Origin: CAUZSM01 sp963582685
Lineage (GTDB): Archaea > Thermoplasmatota > Poseidoniia > Poseidoniales > Thalassarchaeaceae
Assembly (NCBI GenBank): GCA_963582685.1
Contig: CAUZSM010000069.1
Coordinates: 1-8,926 of the forward strand
Length of the DNA stretch: 8,926 bases
Direction of reading: 5' to 3'
Shown here: in pieces, positions 1 to 5,545 of the stretch
How positions within the stretch are numbered: the first letter of the stretch is position 1
How the letters are laid out: each line of letters opens with the position of its first letter
Translations under genes and position numbers: made by a program
The notes under the pieces: generated by a model
Databases searched by the model: none
What the model saw: the letters and a program-made list of their open reading frames with translations, nothing else
What the model was told of the DNA's origin: nothing

Positions 1-1070
1 GAGTAGGTTGCTGTGCGCAGGGTGTAGAACATCATTGGCAGAGCGCCAGAAGGAGGATTGGCTAGGCTGAATGCTCCTGCACTCACAGGTAGTGGAGAGA
101 GAGTCCCAACAAAGGTGGATTGAGCAACACCAGCAGCAATGAACAGCGAGATACCGGAGCCGATACCCCACTTACTGACCAATTCGTCTAGTAGGAATAC
201 GAGGTAAGAGCCGATGAATAGTTGCATCACAATCAGCACATTTGCCCATCCTTGGCCAAAATCACCTACCAGTTCTGGGCTTGCGTCGAGGAAACCGTAG
301 ACCTGCGGGATTGACTCGACTGGAATCATCAGCAGAACCAGAATCTTCTGAACGCCTTGGTAGAGTTGCTTGTCGCCAGAATCACCGAGGTCCAAACGGA
401 TGATTTTCGCGCCAGCGAACAACTGCATGATAATCGAAGCAGTAACAATCGGACCGATTCCCAAATGCATGATTGAACCGGAAGCACCGGCCATAATCGC
501 TCGGAACGAGGAGAATATATCGATGGTCTGGGTACTCATTCCCCAGATCATCACGTTGGTCATCGCGAAGTAGATGATTAGCACCAAAGTAGTAGTCCAC
601 AACTTGGAGTTGAATCGAACGTGTCCGTCCGGTTTGGTGATGGAGGGATAGACGTCAACAAGACGCTGTAGTCCATACAAACGACTGCTTTCCTCACCTG
701 AGTAAAGCAGACAGACAATACACAGAGCAGCCATGATTCCCATCAGGCCGACGCCGACCAGTAGGAAGCCAACCATGCTGGTATCAACCCAGGCCCAATA
801 TCCCAGACCTAGCAGCATCAAGAACCAGATGCCACCCTTCAATGAGCGGCCAAGGTACTTGATCTCACGAACATCTTCTGGAAGATCGGTCATCATCCCC
901 CACATGATGTAGCCAACGTATGGAATCGAAGTCACTAGAGCCCATGCAGCCTTCCAGGCCGCTGCCATGTCACCATCAAGGAATAGAGCATCTCTCTGCC
1001 AATATACTAGAGAGCCCCAATAGATGGTAGCAATGATGATAACTCCGACAACGTTCGGATTACGCCTCAT
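1..1070 (-). CDS. secY: Protein translocase subunit SecY with four-helix N-terminal extension (3' end outside window)
   Basis: 356 residues are visible in one uninterrupted frame. The SecY core begins near residue 131 (LYGLQRLVDVYPSITKPDGH). TM1 is about 157-177, followed by the plug region and TM2b (SFRAIMAGASGSI, then MHLGIGPIVTASIIMQLFAG at 201-220). RLDLGDSGDKQLYQGVQKIL (225-244), TM3, TM4 and DELVSKWGIGSGISLFIAAG (295-314) follow, all archaeal SecY signatures. SecY is the membrane pore for protein secretion and insertion. Residues 1-128 are extra and contain four hydrophobic segments (about 7-24, 41-60, 80-96, 98-123). Charge placement puts the N-terminus and the loop with R68/K71/R75/K78 inside, preserving normal SecY topology. 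I chose ATG 1070; an adjacent TTG is possible. Core identity is certain and the start less so. Confidence 0.93.
   Translation of the reverse strand, partial: MRRNPNVVGVIIIATIYWGSLVYWQRDALFLDGDMAAAWKAAWALVTSIPYVGYIMWGMMTDLPEDVREIKYLGRSLKGGIWFLMLLGLGYWAWVDTSMVGFLLVGVGLMGIMAALCIVCLLYSGEESSRLYGLQRLVDVYPSITKPDGHVRFNSKLWTTTLVLIIYFAMTNVMIWGMSTQTIDIFSSFRAIMAGASGSIMHLGIGPIVTASIIMQLFAGAKIIRLDLGDSGDKQLYQGVQKILVLLMIPVESIPQVYGFLDASPELVGDFGQGWANVLIVMQLFIGSYLVFLLDELVSKWGIGSGISLFIAAGVAQSTFVGTLSPLPVSAGAFSLANPPSGALPMMFYTLRTATY
691..699 (-). promoter_or_regulatory. Internal Shine-Dalgarno-like site before the SecY core
   Basis: The minus strand reads AGGTGAGGA within codons 124-128 of secY. It lies about ten bases upstream of an in-frame TTG (678-680) at residue 131, where a SecY of ordinary length would begin. 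It could allow a short isoform, or it may be chance from the sequence encoding SGEES. Confidence 0.3.
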
Positions 1071-1126
1071 CAAACCACTCCACTGTTCGTCCTTTCTTAC
1101 AATTCATCTGTGAAGACTAGAGGAAA
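1071..1126 (-). other. uL15-secY intergenic gap
   Basis: These 56 bases form the only spacer above about 15 bases in the window. I see no convincing TATA/BRE element, terminator hairpin or RNA gene. Only a poor Shine-Dalgarno candidate, GTGGAGTGG (1075-1083), precedes the secY ATG. secY translation may therefore be set apart from the coupled ribosomal genes. A short frame of 15 codons (start at 1107, stop at 1060) overlaps the secY start but lacks a ribosome-binding site. Confidence 0.6.
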
Positions 1127-1555
1127 TTAATCCTCATCCTCCTCAGTCAATTCCTCTTCATCATCTGAGACGGTCACTGAACCACCAGCGGCCTCGACCT
1201 TCTCGATTGCACGCGCGCTCGCGTGCTCTACTGTGACGTTGATGGCACGGTCAATTCGGCCGCTGCCGAGCAACTTGTCGATAGCGGAATCGGCAAGGTC
1301 AACACTGTCGGATTCACCAGCAATATTTGCAAGGTCGCAGACGTTACAGGTGACGTGGACCTTTCGCAGACTCGGATCACGATTGAAGCCGTGCATGCCC
1401 CAATGCCCGGGCATATACTTCAGCCGGGTCATCAAGCGATGCTTGTTTATTCCAGCATTACCGCGGCCACCACGCTTTCCAGCGCCGCGGCCTGCCTTCT
1501 TTCCACGACCGTGGTAACGGCTCCTTCCTCGGAATTTATTCGTACGGGATACCAT
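1127..1555 (-). CDS. rpl15: Large-subunit ribosomal protein uL15
   Basis: This 142-residue archaeal uL15 has an N-terminal Gly/Arg-rich extension (RGRSRYHGRGKKAGRGAGKR, 9-28) that threads into 23S rRNA. The conserved RLKYMPGHWGMHGFNR (44-59) and the C-terminal globular part with DKLLGSGRIDRAINVTVEHA (93-112) and SARAIEKVEAAGGSVTV (113-129) follow. The last 13 residues (SDDEEELTEEDED) are an acidic tail beyond the usual core. A CNVC pair at 70-73 is present, but no second pair is visible, so a zinc site is unlikely. The start follows GAGGTG. The stop is followed by the largest gap in the window, then secY. Confidence 0.96.
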   Translation of the reverse strand: MVSRTNKFRGRSRYHGRGKKAGRGAGKRGGRGNAGINKHRLMTRLKYMPGHWGMHGFNRDPSLRKVHVTCNVCDLANIAGESDSVDLADSAIDKLLGSGRIDRAINVTVEHASARAIEKVEAAGGSVTVSDDEEELTEEDED

Positions 1556-1565
1556 GTTTCACACC

Positions 1566-2036
1566 TCACATCATTCGGGTAGCAAGCTCCTCAATCGCCT
1601 CGCCCCTGAAGCCGAGTGCACCACCTATGGTAAAGTGGCGCTTGACACCGCCCCAACCCTTGCTTCCGCGAGGCGGGTGCATACGGAAAACACGCTTCAG
1701 CGTCTCCATATCCTTGGTGGAAGCATCACCTGAAGCGATTGCTGCCGCGAATTCCTTGATATTCTTGTAATCGGTGGATTCCTTCACTGATGCATCAGTA
1801 ACTGGGGCGCCTCCAACTAGACGGCCGCGCCCACTAATCAGTTCAGCGACGGCGTCGGCTGATATCTCGCCCCAGGTCACGAAATCCTTGACCTTGTGCA
1901 ACATGCCTGCATAGGTGTCGCGCTCAGGAACGAGCACGGCGTGATTGACGCGAGTCAAATTGAGGTGCTGCATTGTCTCCTTGATGCTACGCTCGACCGT
2001 GCGGTCACTGCGAACTCTAATCACTAGCCATGTCAT
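1566..2036 (-). CDS. rpl30: Large-subunit ribosomal protein uL30, archaeal long form
   Basis: This 156-residue protein is the archaeal/eukaryotic long form; bacterial uL30 is about 60 residues. The ferredoxin-like core MTWLVIRVRSDRTVERSIKE (1-20) and HLNLTRVNHAVLVPERDTYA (24-43) is followed by GMLHKVKDFVTWGEISADAV (44-63). The extended part ends with the conserved RVFRMHPPRGSKGWGGVKRH (114-133). It binds 23S rRNA near the 5S particle on the 50S. The start ATG overlaps the uS5 stop as ATGA and follows GGGAGGATG. uL15 begins 10 bases after the stop. Nothing is out of place. Confidence 0.96.
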   Translation of the reverse strand: MTWLVIRVRSDRTVERSIKETMQHLNLTRVNHAVLVPERDTYAGMLHKVKDFVTWGEISADAVAELISGRGRLVGGAPVTDASVKESTDYKNIKEFAAAIASGDASTKDMETLKRVFRMHPPRGSKGWGGVKRHFTIGGALGFRGEAIEELATRMM

Positions 2037-2815
2037 TTATTCATCCTCCCTTTCACGATGAAGAGTCTGTCTGCCTGATCATTGCTGATGCGGTGGGAAT
2101 TCAGTTGCTTGAGGGCGTTGAAAGTCGCCTGTGCGAAATTGATGGTAGTGCGGGTCTGACCCTTTGAGCGAGACCATACATCGGTCACGCCCGCGAGGCG
2201 AAGAACCTTTTTGCCAGTCTCACCGATAACCAAACCCTTGCCTGCGGGCGCAGGCAGCAGGGTGATGCGGGTGGAGCCGGAACGACCGGTGACAGCGAAA
2301 GGCACGCTAGTGCCGAATCCCTCACTGGATTCCCACGAACCATTGCCTCTTTGGACACGGATGAGGTTGAGTTTTGCGTTTTCAATAGACTTGCGGATGG
2401 TACTGGCGACTTCCTTACCCTTGCAGATGTGCAAGCCGACATAGCCGTCCTCGTTGCCCACGCAGGCCATGACGTTGAAGCGGACTCTGCGGCCACTGTC
2501 GGTCATGCGCTGAATCATGTTCACGCAGATAACATCGTCTTCTAGACCGGGAATCAATGCGTCGACAATTTCGACCTCACGAACCGGAAGTCCGGATGCG
2601 AGTGCTTCATCGTAGGACAGAATCTCGCCCCTCTGCACCATTCTTCCTAGACGGGTCTTGGGCTCCCAAGTTCGCAGGGCTTGAAGGGGGTCTGGGCCGA
2701 CTCGTCCGCGTTTGCGGCGAGGACGCTCCTCTGGGTCTTCCTTCTGTTGCCAAGCCATGGCGATTCCAGGTGCGACCTTTTCGTCGTCTGCTGGAGGTGT
2801 GTTTTCGACGCTCAT
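2033..2815 (-). CDS. rps5: Small-subunit ribosomal protein uS5
   Basis: This 260-residue protein is longer than typical archaeal uS5. The extra length is mainly at the N-terminus: residues 1-45 are charged, with a KEDPEERPRRKRGRVG stretch. Recognisable parts are the archaeal WEPKTRLGRMVQRGEI (50-65) and the S5 RNA-binding domain, including IQRMTDSGRRVRFNVMACVG (101-120), GYVGLHICKGKEVASTIRKS (124-143). The C-terminal domain has RITLLPAPAGKGLVIGETGK (183-202) and VWSRSKGQTRTTINFAQATF (213-232). uS5 lies at the mRNA entrance and affects decoding accuracy. The start overlaps uL18 and follows GAGGAGG. The loop at 156-172 (RGNGSWESSEGFGTSVP) lacks cysteines seen in many archaeal homologues. Confidence 0.96.
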   Translation of the reverse strand: MSVENTPPADDEKVAPGIAMAWQQKEDPEERPRRKRGRVGPDPLQALRTWEPKTRLGRMVQRGEILSYDEALASGLPVREVEIVDALIPGLEDDVICVNMIQRMTDSGRRVRFNVMACVGNEDGYVGLHICKGKEVASTIRKSIENAKLNLIRVQRGNGSWESSEGFGTSVPFAVTGRSGSTRITLLPAPAGKGLVIGETGKKVLRLAGVTDVWSRSKGQTRTTINFAQATFNALKQLNSHRISNDQADRLFIVKGRMNK

Positions 2816-3327
2816 TTATTCGCCTCCTCGATTGCCTTCTTGCTCTTGGTTACAGCGGCGGAGATTTTCTTGTCAATGTGTTCGCCGCTTAGTCGCTCTT
2901 CACTCGGGAAAATATCCTCGCTGTGTGGAACTTCCAAACCGCCATCCACCATACCCTTGAGGGCTGCGAACACGCGGTTGCCTTGAGTTGCTGCCGCTAG
3001 GCCAATGTCGAGGACTGCCTCGCCGTGACCTGCTGCTATTGCCTGCTTGGCCAGAGCGTATCCGGCGACATAGCAGGCTGGAATGGATTTGTTAGAGGCC
3101 TTGGCTGGCCACTTGTATTTGCTACACAGTTTGTTGCTGCCTGTAGAAGTGATGATTGTGTCACCATCGACCTCATAGTTGACAAGTTGGCAGAGAATCT
3201 GCGTGTTGGTGACACGAACAACCGCGCGCGGTGCGCCACTACGGAGCAATTTGAGGCGGCGGTGATAATCTGTCGTGCCGTTAGCCCTGCGCTTGTATGT
3301 GCGTCGCTGTCTCCTTCCATACGCCAT
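2812..3327 (-). CDS. rpl18: Large-subunit ribosomal protein uL18
   Basis: This 171-residue protein is in the archaeal size range. Its N-terminus MAYGRRQRRTYKRRANGTTD and the following YHRRLKLLRSGAPRAVVRVT (21-40) are the 5S rRNA-binding region. Further landmarks are NTQILCQLVNYEVDGD (41-56), SIPACYVAGYALAKQA (81-96), the VFAALKGMVDGGLEVPHSED segment (119-138) and FPSEERLSGEHI. It forms the 5S particle with uL5. ATG at 3327 shares a base with the eL19 TGA. GGAGGTGATGA at 3331-3341 supplies the ribosome-binding site. An adjacent upstream GTG is possible but less likely. The stop overlaps uS5 as ATGA. Confidence 0.96.
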   Translation of the reverse strand: MAYGRRQRRTYKRRANGTTDYHRRLKLLRSGAPRAVVRVTNTQILCQLVNYEVDGDTIITSTGSNKLCSKYKWPAKASNKSIPACYVAGYALAKQAIAAGHGEAVLDIGLAAATQGNRVFAALKGMVDGGLEVPHSEDIFPSEERLSGEHIDKKISAAVTKSKKAIEEANK

Positions 3328-3785
3328 CACTCATCACCTCCAACGGCAATGCCGTCAACTTCCATATTCGCCTTCATGTGGGCGATGGAACGGTAAGAGC
3401 CACCCTTGGCCTTTCGGTAGTAGTAGCGGTACTTGCTCACTTCGAGGGTTCCATCTTCACGCATTTCCTTGAGTATACGTCGCTGGGCGCGGATGGTACG
3501 CATCCATCGCTCCTTCTTTGGCAAGCGGGAACGGGCACTACCCTTGCGGCTTCCATGACCAGTACGGCGACCCTTAGCTCGCTGCAACGCGTGTTTACGG
3601 GCACGAACGCGACTGGTTCCCTGAATCGGACGAGCAGTGATGTATCCTTCCTCAATCATTTCGCGAATGTCGCTCTTCTGGACTGCGCTGCTGACCTGGT
3701 CCACATATCGTGGGTCGACCCAAATACGGTTGACACCACAATCGAGAATCTGGGCAGCCATCTTCTTCTGGTTAGTAATCTGCAT
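3327..3785 (-). CDS. rpl19e: Large-subunit ribosomal protein eL19
   Basis: This 152-residue archaeal eL19 starts MQITNQKKMAAQILDCGVNR, followed by IWVDPRYVDQVSSAVQKSDI (21-40) and IREMIEEGYITARPIQGTSR (40-59). The basic RKHALQRAKGRRTGHGSRKG block (63-82) and the long C-terminal helix with RYYYRKAKGGSYRSIAHMKA (120-139) complete it. eL19 extends a long helix from the 50S towards the 30S and forms an intersubunit bridge. A GTG one codon upstream is possible. I prefer the ATG because AAGGAGG (3794-3800) is well placed for it and the residue pattern fits. The ATG shares one base with the eL32 stop (TGATG). Confidence 0.96.
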   Translation of the reverse strand: MQITNQKKMAAQILDCGVNRIWVDPRYVDQVSSAVQKSDIREMIEEGYITARPIQGTSRVRARKHALQRAKGRRTGHGSRKGSARSRLPKKERWMRTIRAQRRILKEMREDGTLEVSKYRYYYRKAKGGSYRSIAHMKANMEVDGIAVGGDE

Positions 3786-4417
3786 CACAAGCCCCTCCTT
3801 CGGTTCAGTACACGGATACCGAGTTCATCGGCCCGCTCATGAATCATTACACGCTTACGGCCGCCAACCTTTGCGCCCACACGGGCGGCATGGGTGGCTG
3901 GGTCAACCTCATCAAGGTCCTCGGGACGGTGCACGAGAATCTCACGGAATCCAGAGGGGTGAAGATTGCGAGCAGTCGCGACCTTACCATAGCCAACACG
4001 GGCCATTGGGGAGCGGTACTTGCGGTTCATTCGCTGACTGGACTGCATTCCCTTCGGCTTGCGCCATCCGGTCTTCGACAATCTCCTGTAGCGGAACCAC
4101 TCTTGGCGGCGGAAAGCGGGCTGCTTCTTCTTCTGCGCTGCACGCACAGCCAGAGCAGCCTTGGTCGCTTCATCCAACTCCGGCTTTTGCTTCGCAGTGT
4201 GAATGTAATCATCATCGTCCCAGTCCTCGTCCTCGTCGTCGTAGTCCTCGTAGTCGTCATCTTCGACGTCCTCGTCGGCTTCCTCGTCGACTTCCTCGTC
4301 AATCTCTGCCTCTTCAAGACGGGTAATCAGGTCGGCCTTCTTGCCAGAGAGTGGCAACTCAAGTGCCCTGAGCAGGTCCTTGAGTTTGGCGACGGTCAAA
4401 TCTTCATATTCAGTCAT
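3785..4417 (-). CDS. rpl32e: Large-subunit ribosomal protein eL32 with N-terminal SAP-like domain and acidic linker
   Basis: The 210-residue product has three parts. Residues 6-38 (DLTVAKLKDLLRALELPLSG, then KKADLITRLEEAE) match the SAP helix-extension-helix pattern, including the LxxxGKKxxLIxRL core. Residues 39-72 are almost all Asp/Glu. Residues 97-210 are the eL32 body, with FRRQEWFRYRRLSKTGWRKP (102-121), SPMARVGYG, NLHPSGF and a RVGAKVGGRKRVMIHERADE stretch (179-198). eL32 is an archaeal/eukaryotic 50S protein that binds 23S rRNA on the solvent side. The open frame extends upstream to 4639, but GGAAGGTGAT before 4417 and the domain boundary fix this start. The TGA shares its last base with the eL19 ATG. 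Confidence 0.94.
   Translation of the reverse strand: MTEYEDLTVAKLKDLLRALELPLSGKKADLITRLEEAEIDEEVDEEADEDVEDDDYEDYDDEDEDWDDDDYIHTAKQKPELDEATKAALAVRAAQKKKQPAFRRQEWFRYRRLSKTGWRKPKGMQSSQRMNRKYRSPMARVGYGKVATARNLHPSGFREILVHRPEDLDEVDPATHAARVGAKVGGRKRVMIHERADELGIRVLNRRRGL
4304..4402 (-). other. SAP-like helix-extension-helix domain of eL32 (coding segment)
   Basis: Residues 6-38 of eL32 form two short helices (AKLKDLLRAL and KKADLITRLEEA) joined by the extended LPLSG turn. This is the SAP consensus of leucines at fixed spacing with a central G-K-K. SAP motifs elsewhere bind nucleic acid, mostly DNA. The role on a ribosomal protein is unknown. The assignment is by eye. Confidence 0.8.
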
Positions 4418-4420
4418 TTC

Positions 4421-4430
4421 ATCACCTTCC
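4421..4430 (-). promoter_or_regulatory. Ribosome-binding site that decides the eL32 start
   Basis: The minus strand reads GGAAGGTGAT followed by GAA and then ATG at 4417. This favours the SAP-domain start over the in-frame start at 4639, whose extra 74 codons overlap the end of uL6 in another frame. Confidence 0.75.
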
Positions 4431-4979
4431 TCACTTCTTCGATACGACGTAGATACCGTCTTGGAAAACCCGGCGGTCGCGACCACGGATTCGGCATGCG
4501 CGTTCGATGTTGGCGCTGGTCTGTCCGACCTTCTCCTTGTCAGAGCCGGATACGATAACGTCAATTTTGTTCTCGATCTTGACCTGAACTTCTGCAGGCG
4601 ACCAAGGTAGCGCGGCCTGCCGAGGCACCTTTTCACCAAACAGATTGTTAATCATTAATCGGTCTCCGTCAACCTTGATGGTCATCGGGAAGTGGGAGTA
4701 AACCACCTTGAGAGTGTACTCAAAGCCCTCAGTCACGCCGTGAACCATGTTGCCTAGGTGTGCTGCCCAAGTTCCTGCGAGTGCACGCTCCTTTCGACGG
4801 GGCAAGTTGCAGAATACCTCAAGGGCACCGTCGACCAGACTGATGCTGACCGTTCTGTGTGCGAACTCGCGCGTGACGGTTTTTCCGTCATTTGAGATAC
4901 TAATTGAACCGTCACTCATTGTTACAGTAACCCCATCAGGGATTTCCACTCGGAGTGAGACGCTGTCCATCCTAACCAT
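4431..4979 (-). CDS. rpl6: Large-subunit ribosomal protein uL6
   Basis: This 182-residue protein has the two-domain uL6 layout. The N-terminal repeat includes VEIPDGVTVTMSDGSISISN (11-30) and RRKERALAGTWAAHLGNMVH (61-80). The second repeat starts with GVTEGFEYTLKVVYSHFPMT (81-100) and includes GSDKEKVGQTSANIERACRI (145-164), ending with FQDGIYVVSKK. uL6 sits beside the sarcin-ricin loop and GTPase centre. An upstream in-frame ATG at 5000 would add MFSEVID, but those codons contain the site GAGGTGAT. The ATG at 4979, five bases downstream of that site, is therefore chosen, and it gives a standard N-terminus. eL32 starts 13 bases beyond the stop. Confidence 0.96.
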   Translation of the reverse strand: MVRMDSVSLRVEIPDGVTVTMSDGSISISNDGKTVTREFAHRTVSISLVDGALEVFCNLPRRKERALAGTWAAHLGNMVHGVTEGFEYTLKVVYSHFPMTIKVDGDRLMINNLFGEKVPRQAALPWSPAEVQVKIENKIDVIVSGSDKEKVGQTSANIERACRIRGRDRRVFQDGIYVVSKK

Positions 4980-4983
4980 GTCA

Positions 4984-4991
4984 ATCACCTC
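4984..4991 (-). promoter_or_regulatory. Ribosome-binding site that decides the uL6 start
   Basis: GAGGTGAT on the minus strand straddles the uS8 stop and sits five bases before ATG at 4979. It lies inside the longer open frame starting at 5000, which argues against that upstream start. Confidence 0.8.
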
Positions 4992-5379
4992 AGAAAACAT
5001 ATGCGAGCAATCGCCCGCCGATTTTTTCGTCCTTCGCGTCGTAGTGGTGCATCACACCTTTATTCGTAGTCAAAATCAGTAGCCCGAAGTCACGAGCAGG
5101 GAGATAACGGGACTCCCACTTATCGAAATCAGTTCGCCTTACGGAATGCCGGGGCTTGATTACACCGCAGCGATTGATTGCGCCGACAAGTTCGATGCGG
5201 AATGAATCTCCACGGCCATCAGCCACTCGCTCAAACTCACCGATGTAACCAGAGTGCTGCATGATGTTCAGCATTCTATCGAGCAAATTGCTCGCTGGAG
5301 ATACCTTCACTTCGTAGTGGCCGGCTTGCTCTGCGTTAAACATCCTGATTAGAGCATCACTTAGTGGATCGAATTGCAT
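4990..5379 (-). CDS. rps8: Small-subunit ribosomal protein uS8
   Basis: The product is 129 residues starting MQFDPLSDALIRMFNAEQAG, matching the archaeal uS8 N-terminus (DPL.DAL..I.NAE). The conserved C-terminal segment LPARDFGLLILTTNKGVMHH (93-112) and the closing GGRLLAYVF are also clear. uS8 nucleates the 30S central domain by binding 16S helix 21. In many organisms it regulates spc-type operons by binding its own mRNA. A GTG nine bases upstream is in frame, but it lies inside the Shine-Dalgarno GAGGTGA, so ATG at 5379 is the better start. The stop TGA overlaps the uL6 leader, including its ribosome-binding site. Confidence 0.96.
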   Translation of the reverse strand: MQFDPLSDALIRMFNAEQAGHYEVKVSPASNLLDRMLNIMQHSGYIGEFERVADGRGDSFRIELVGAINRCGVIKPRHSVRRTDFDKWESRYLPARDFGLLILTTNKGVMHHYDAKDEKIGGRLLAYVF

Positions 5380-5384
5380 TTTTT

Positions 5385-5391
5385 TCACCTC
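5385..5391 (-). promoter_or_regulatory. Ribosome-binding site that decides the uS8 start
   Basis: The minus strand reads GAGGTGA, then AAAAAA, then ATG. The in-frame GTG that would lengthen uS8 by three residues is part of this site, so it cannot be the start as well. The site overlaps the uS14 stop codon. Confidence 0.85.
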
Positions 5392-5542
5392 AGTTATACT
5401 TCTTGAAGCCTATTTCGGGGGCTATATCCCGGAAACACTGGCGACACAATCGAAGACCGTGTCTGCGAATGAGACCTCGCTTGCGTCCGCAACGACGGCA
5501 ACCGAGAGTTCGGCCGATTCTTTCTCCATGATCTCTTGCCAT
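5390..5542 (-). CDS. rps14: Small-subunit ribosomal protein uS14, zinc-binding type
   Basis: This 50-residue gene fills the space between uL5 and uS8. It reads MARDHGERIGRTLGCRRCGR and continues to the stop with IAPEIGFKKYN. Four cysteines at residues 15, 18, 33 and 36 form the CxxC-x14-CxxC zinc site of the Zn-dependent (C+) uS14 class, which is universal in archaea. The protein is very basic and packs into the 30S head near uS3 and uS10. The ATG is preceded by GGAGG eight bases away, within the end of uL5. The TGA is followed closely by the uS8 ribosome-binding site. Length and position both match the archaeal family, so there is little doubt. Confidence 0.97.
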   Translation of the reverse strand: MARDHGERIGRTLGCRRCGRKRGLIRRHGLRLCRQCFRDIAPEIGFKKYN

Positions 5543-5545
5543 GCT

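Noticed and set aside
382..600. Minus-strand 72-codon frame near the window start
   Set aside because: It is an out-of-frame reading within secY. The correct frame is open from 1070 to the window edge and carries clear SecY signatures.
1060..1107. Fifteen-codon frame (MNCKKGRTVEWFDEA) overlapping the secY start, considered as a regulatory leader peptide
   Set aside because: It has no Shine-Dalgarno site and no feature beyond its position. It could be reconsidered only if conserved in relatives.
1334..1348. CNVC pair in uL15 as a zinc finger
   Set aside because: No second cysteine or histidine pair at suitable spacing is visible, and uL15 is not known as a zinc protein.
4027..4317. Minus-strand 96-codon frame rich in Thr/Arg
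   Set aside because: It is an alternative-frame reading of the GAC/GAG-rich eL32 linker; the TRTTTTRTR run is a direct result of that repeat composition.
3637..4558. Long plus-strand open frames of 229 and 239 codons opposite eL32 and eL19
   Set aside because: They are antisense shadows of strongly supported ribosomal genes. Their products are low-complexity Ser/His/Arg or Val/Leu runs produced by the complement of the Asp/Glu linker, and they show no recognisable domain.
4418..4639. Longer start for eL32 at 4639
   Set aside because: The added 74 residues overlap uL6 in another frame, look like out-of-frame translation (Arg/Ser/Pro-rich), and the ribosome-binding site lies just before 4417.
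4980..5000. ATG start for uL6 at 5000
   Set aside because: The codons from 5000 contain the GAGGTGAT site itself, and the uL6 family starts near the second Met at 4979.
5380..5388. GTG start for uS8 at 5388
   Set aside because: The GTG is embedded in the GAGGTGA ribosome-binding site. The ATG three codons on gives the family-standard N-terminus.
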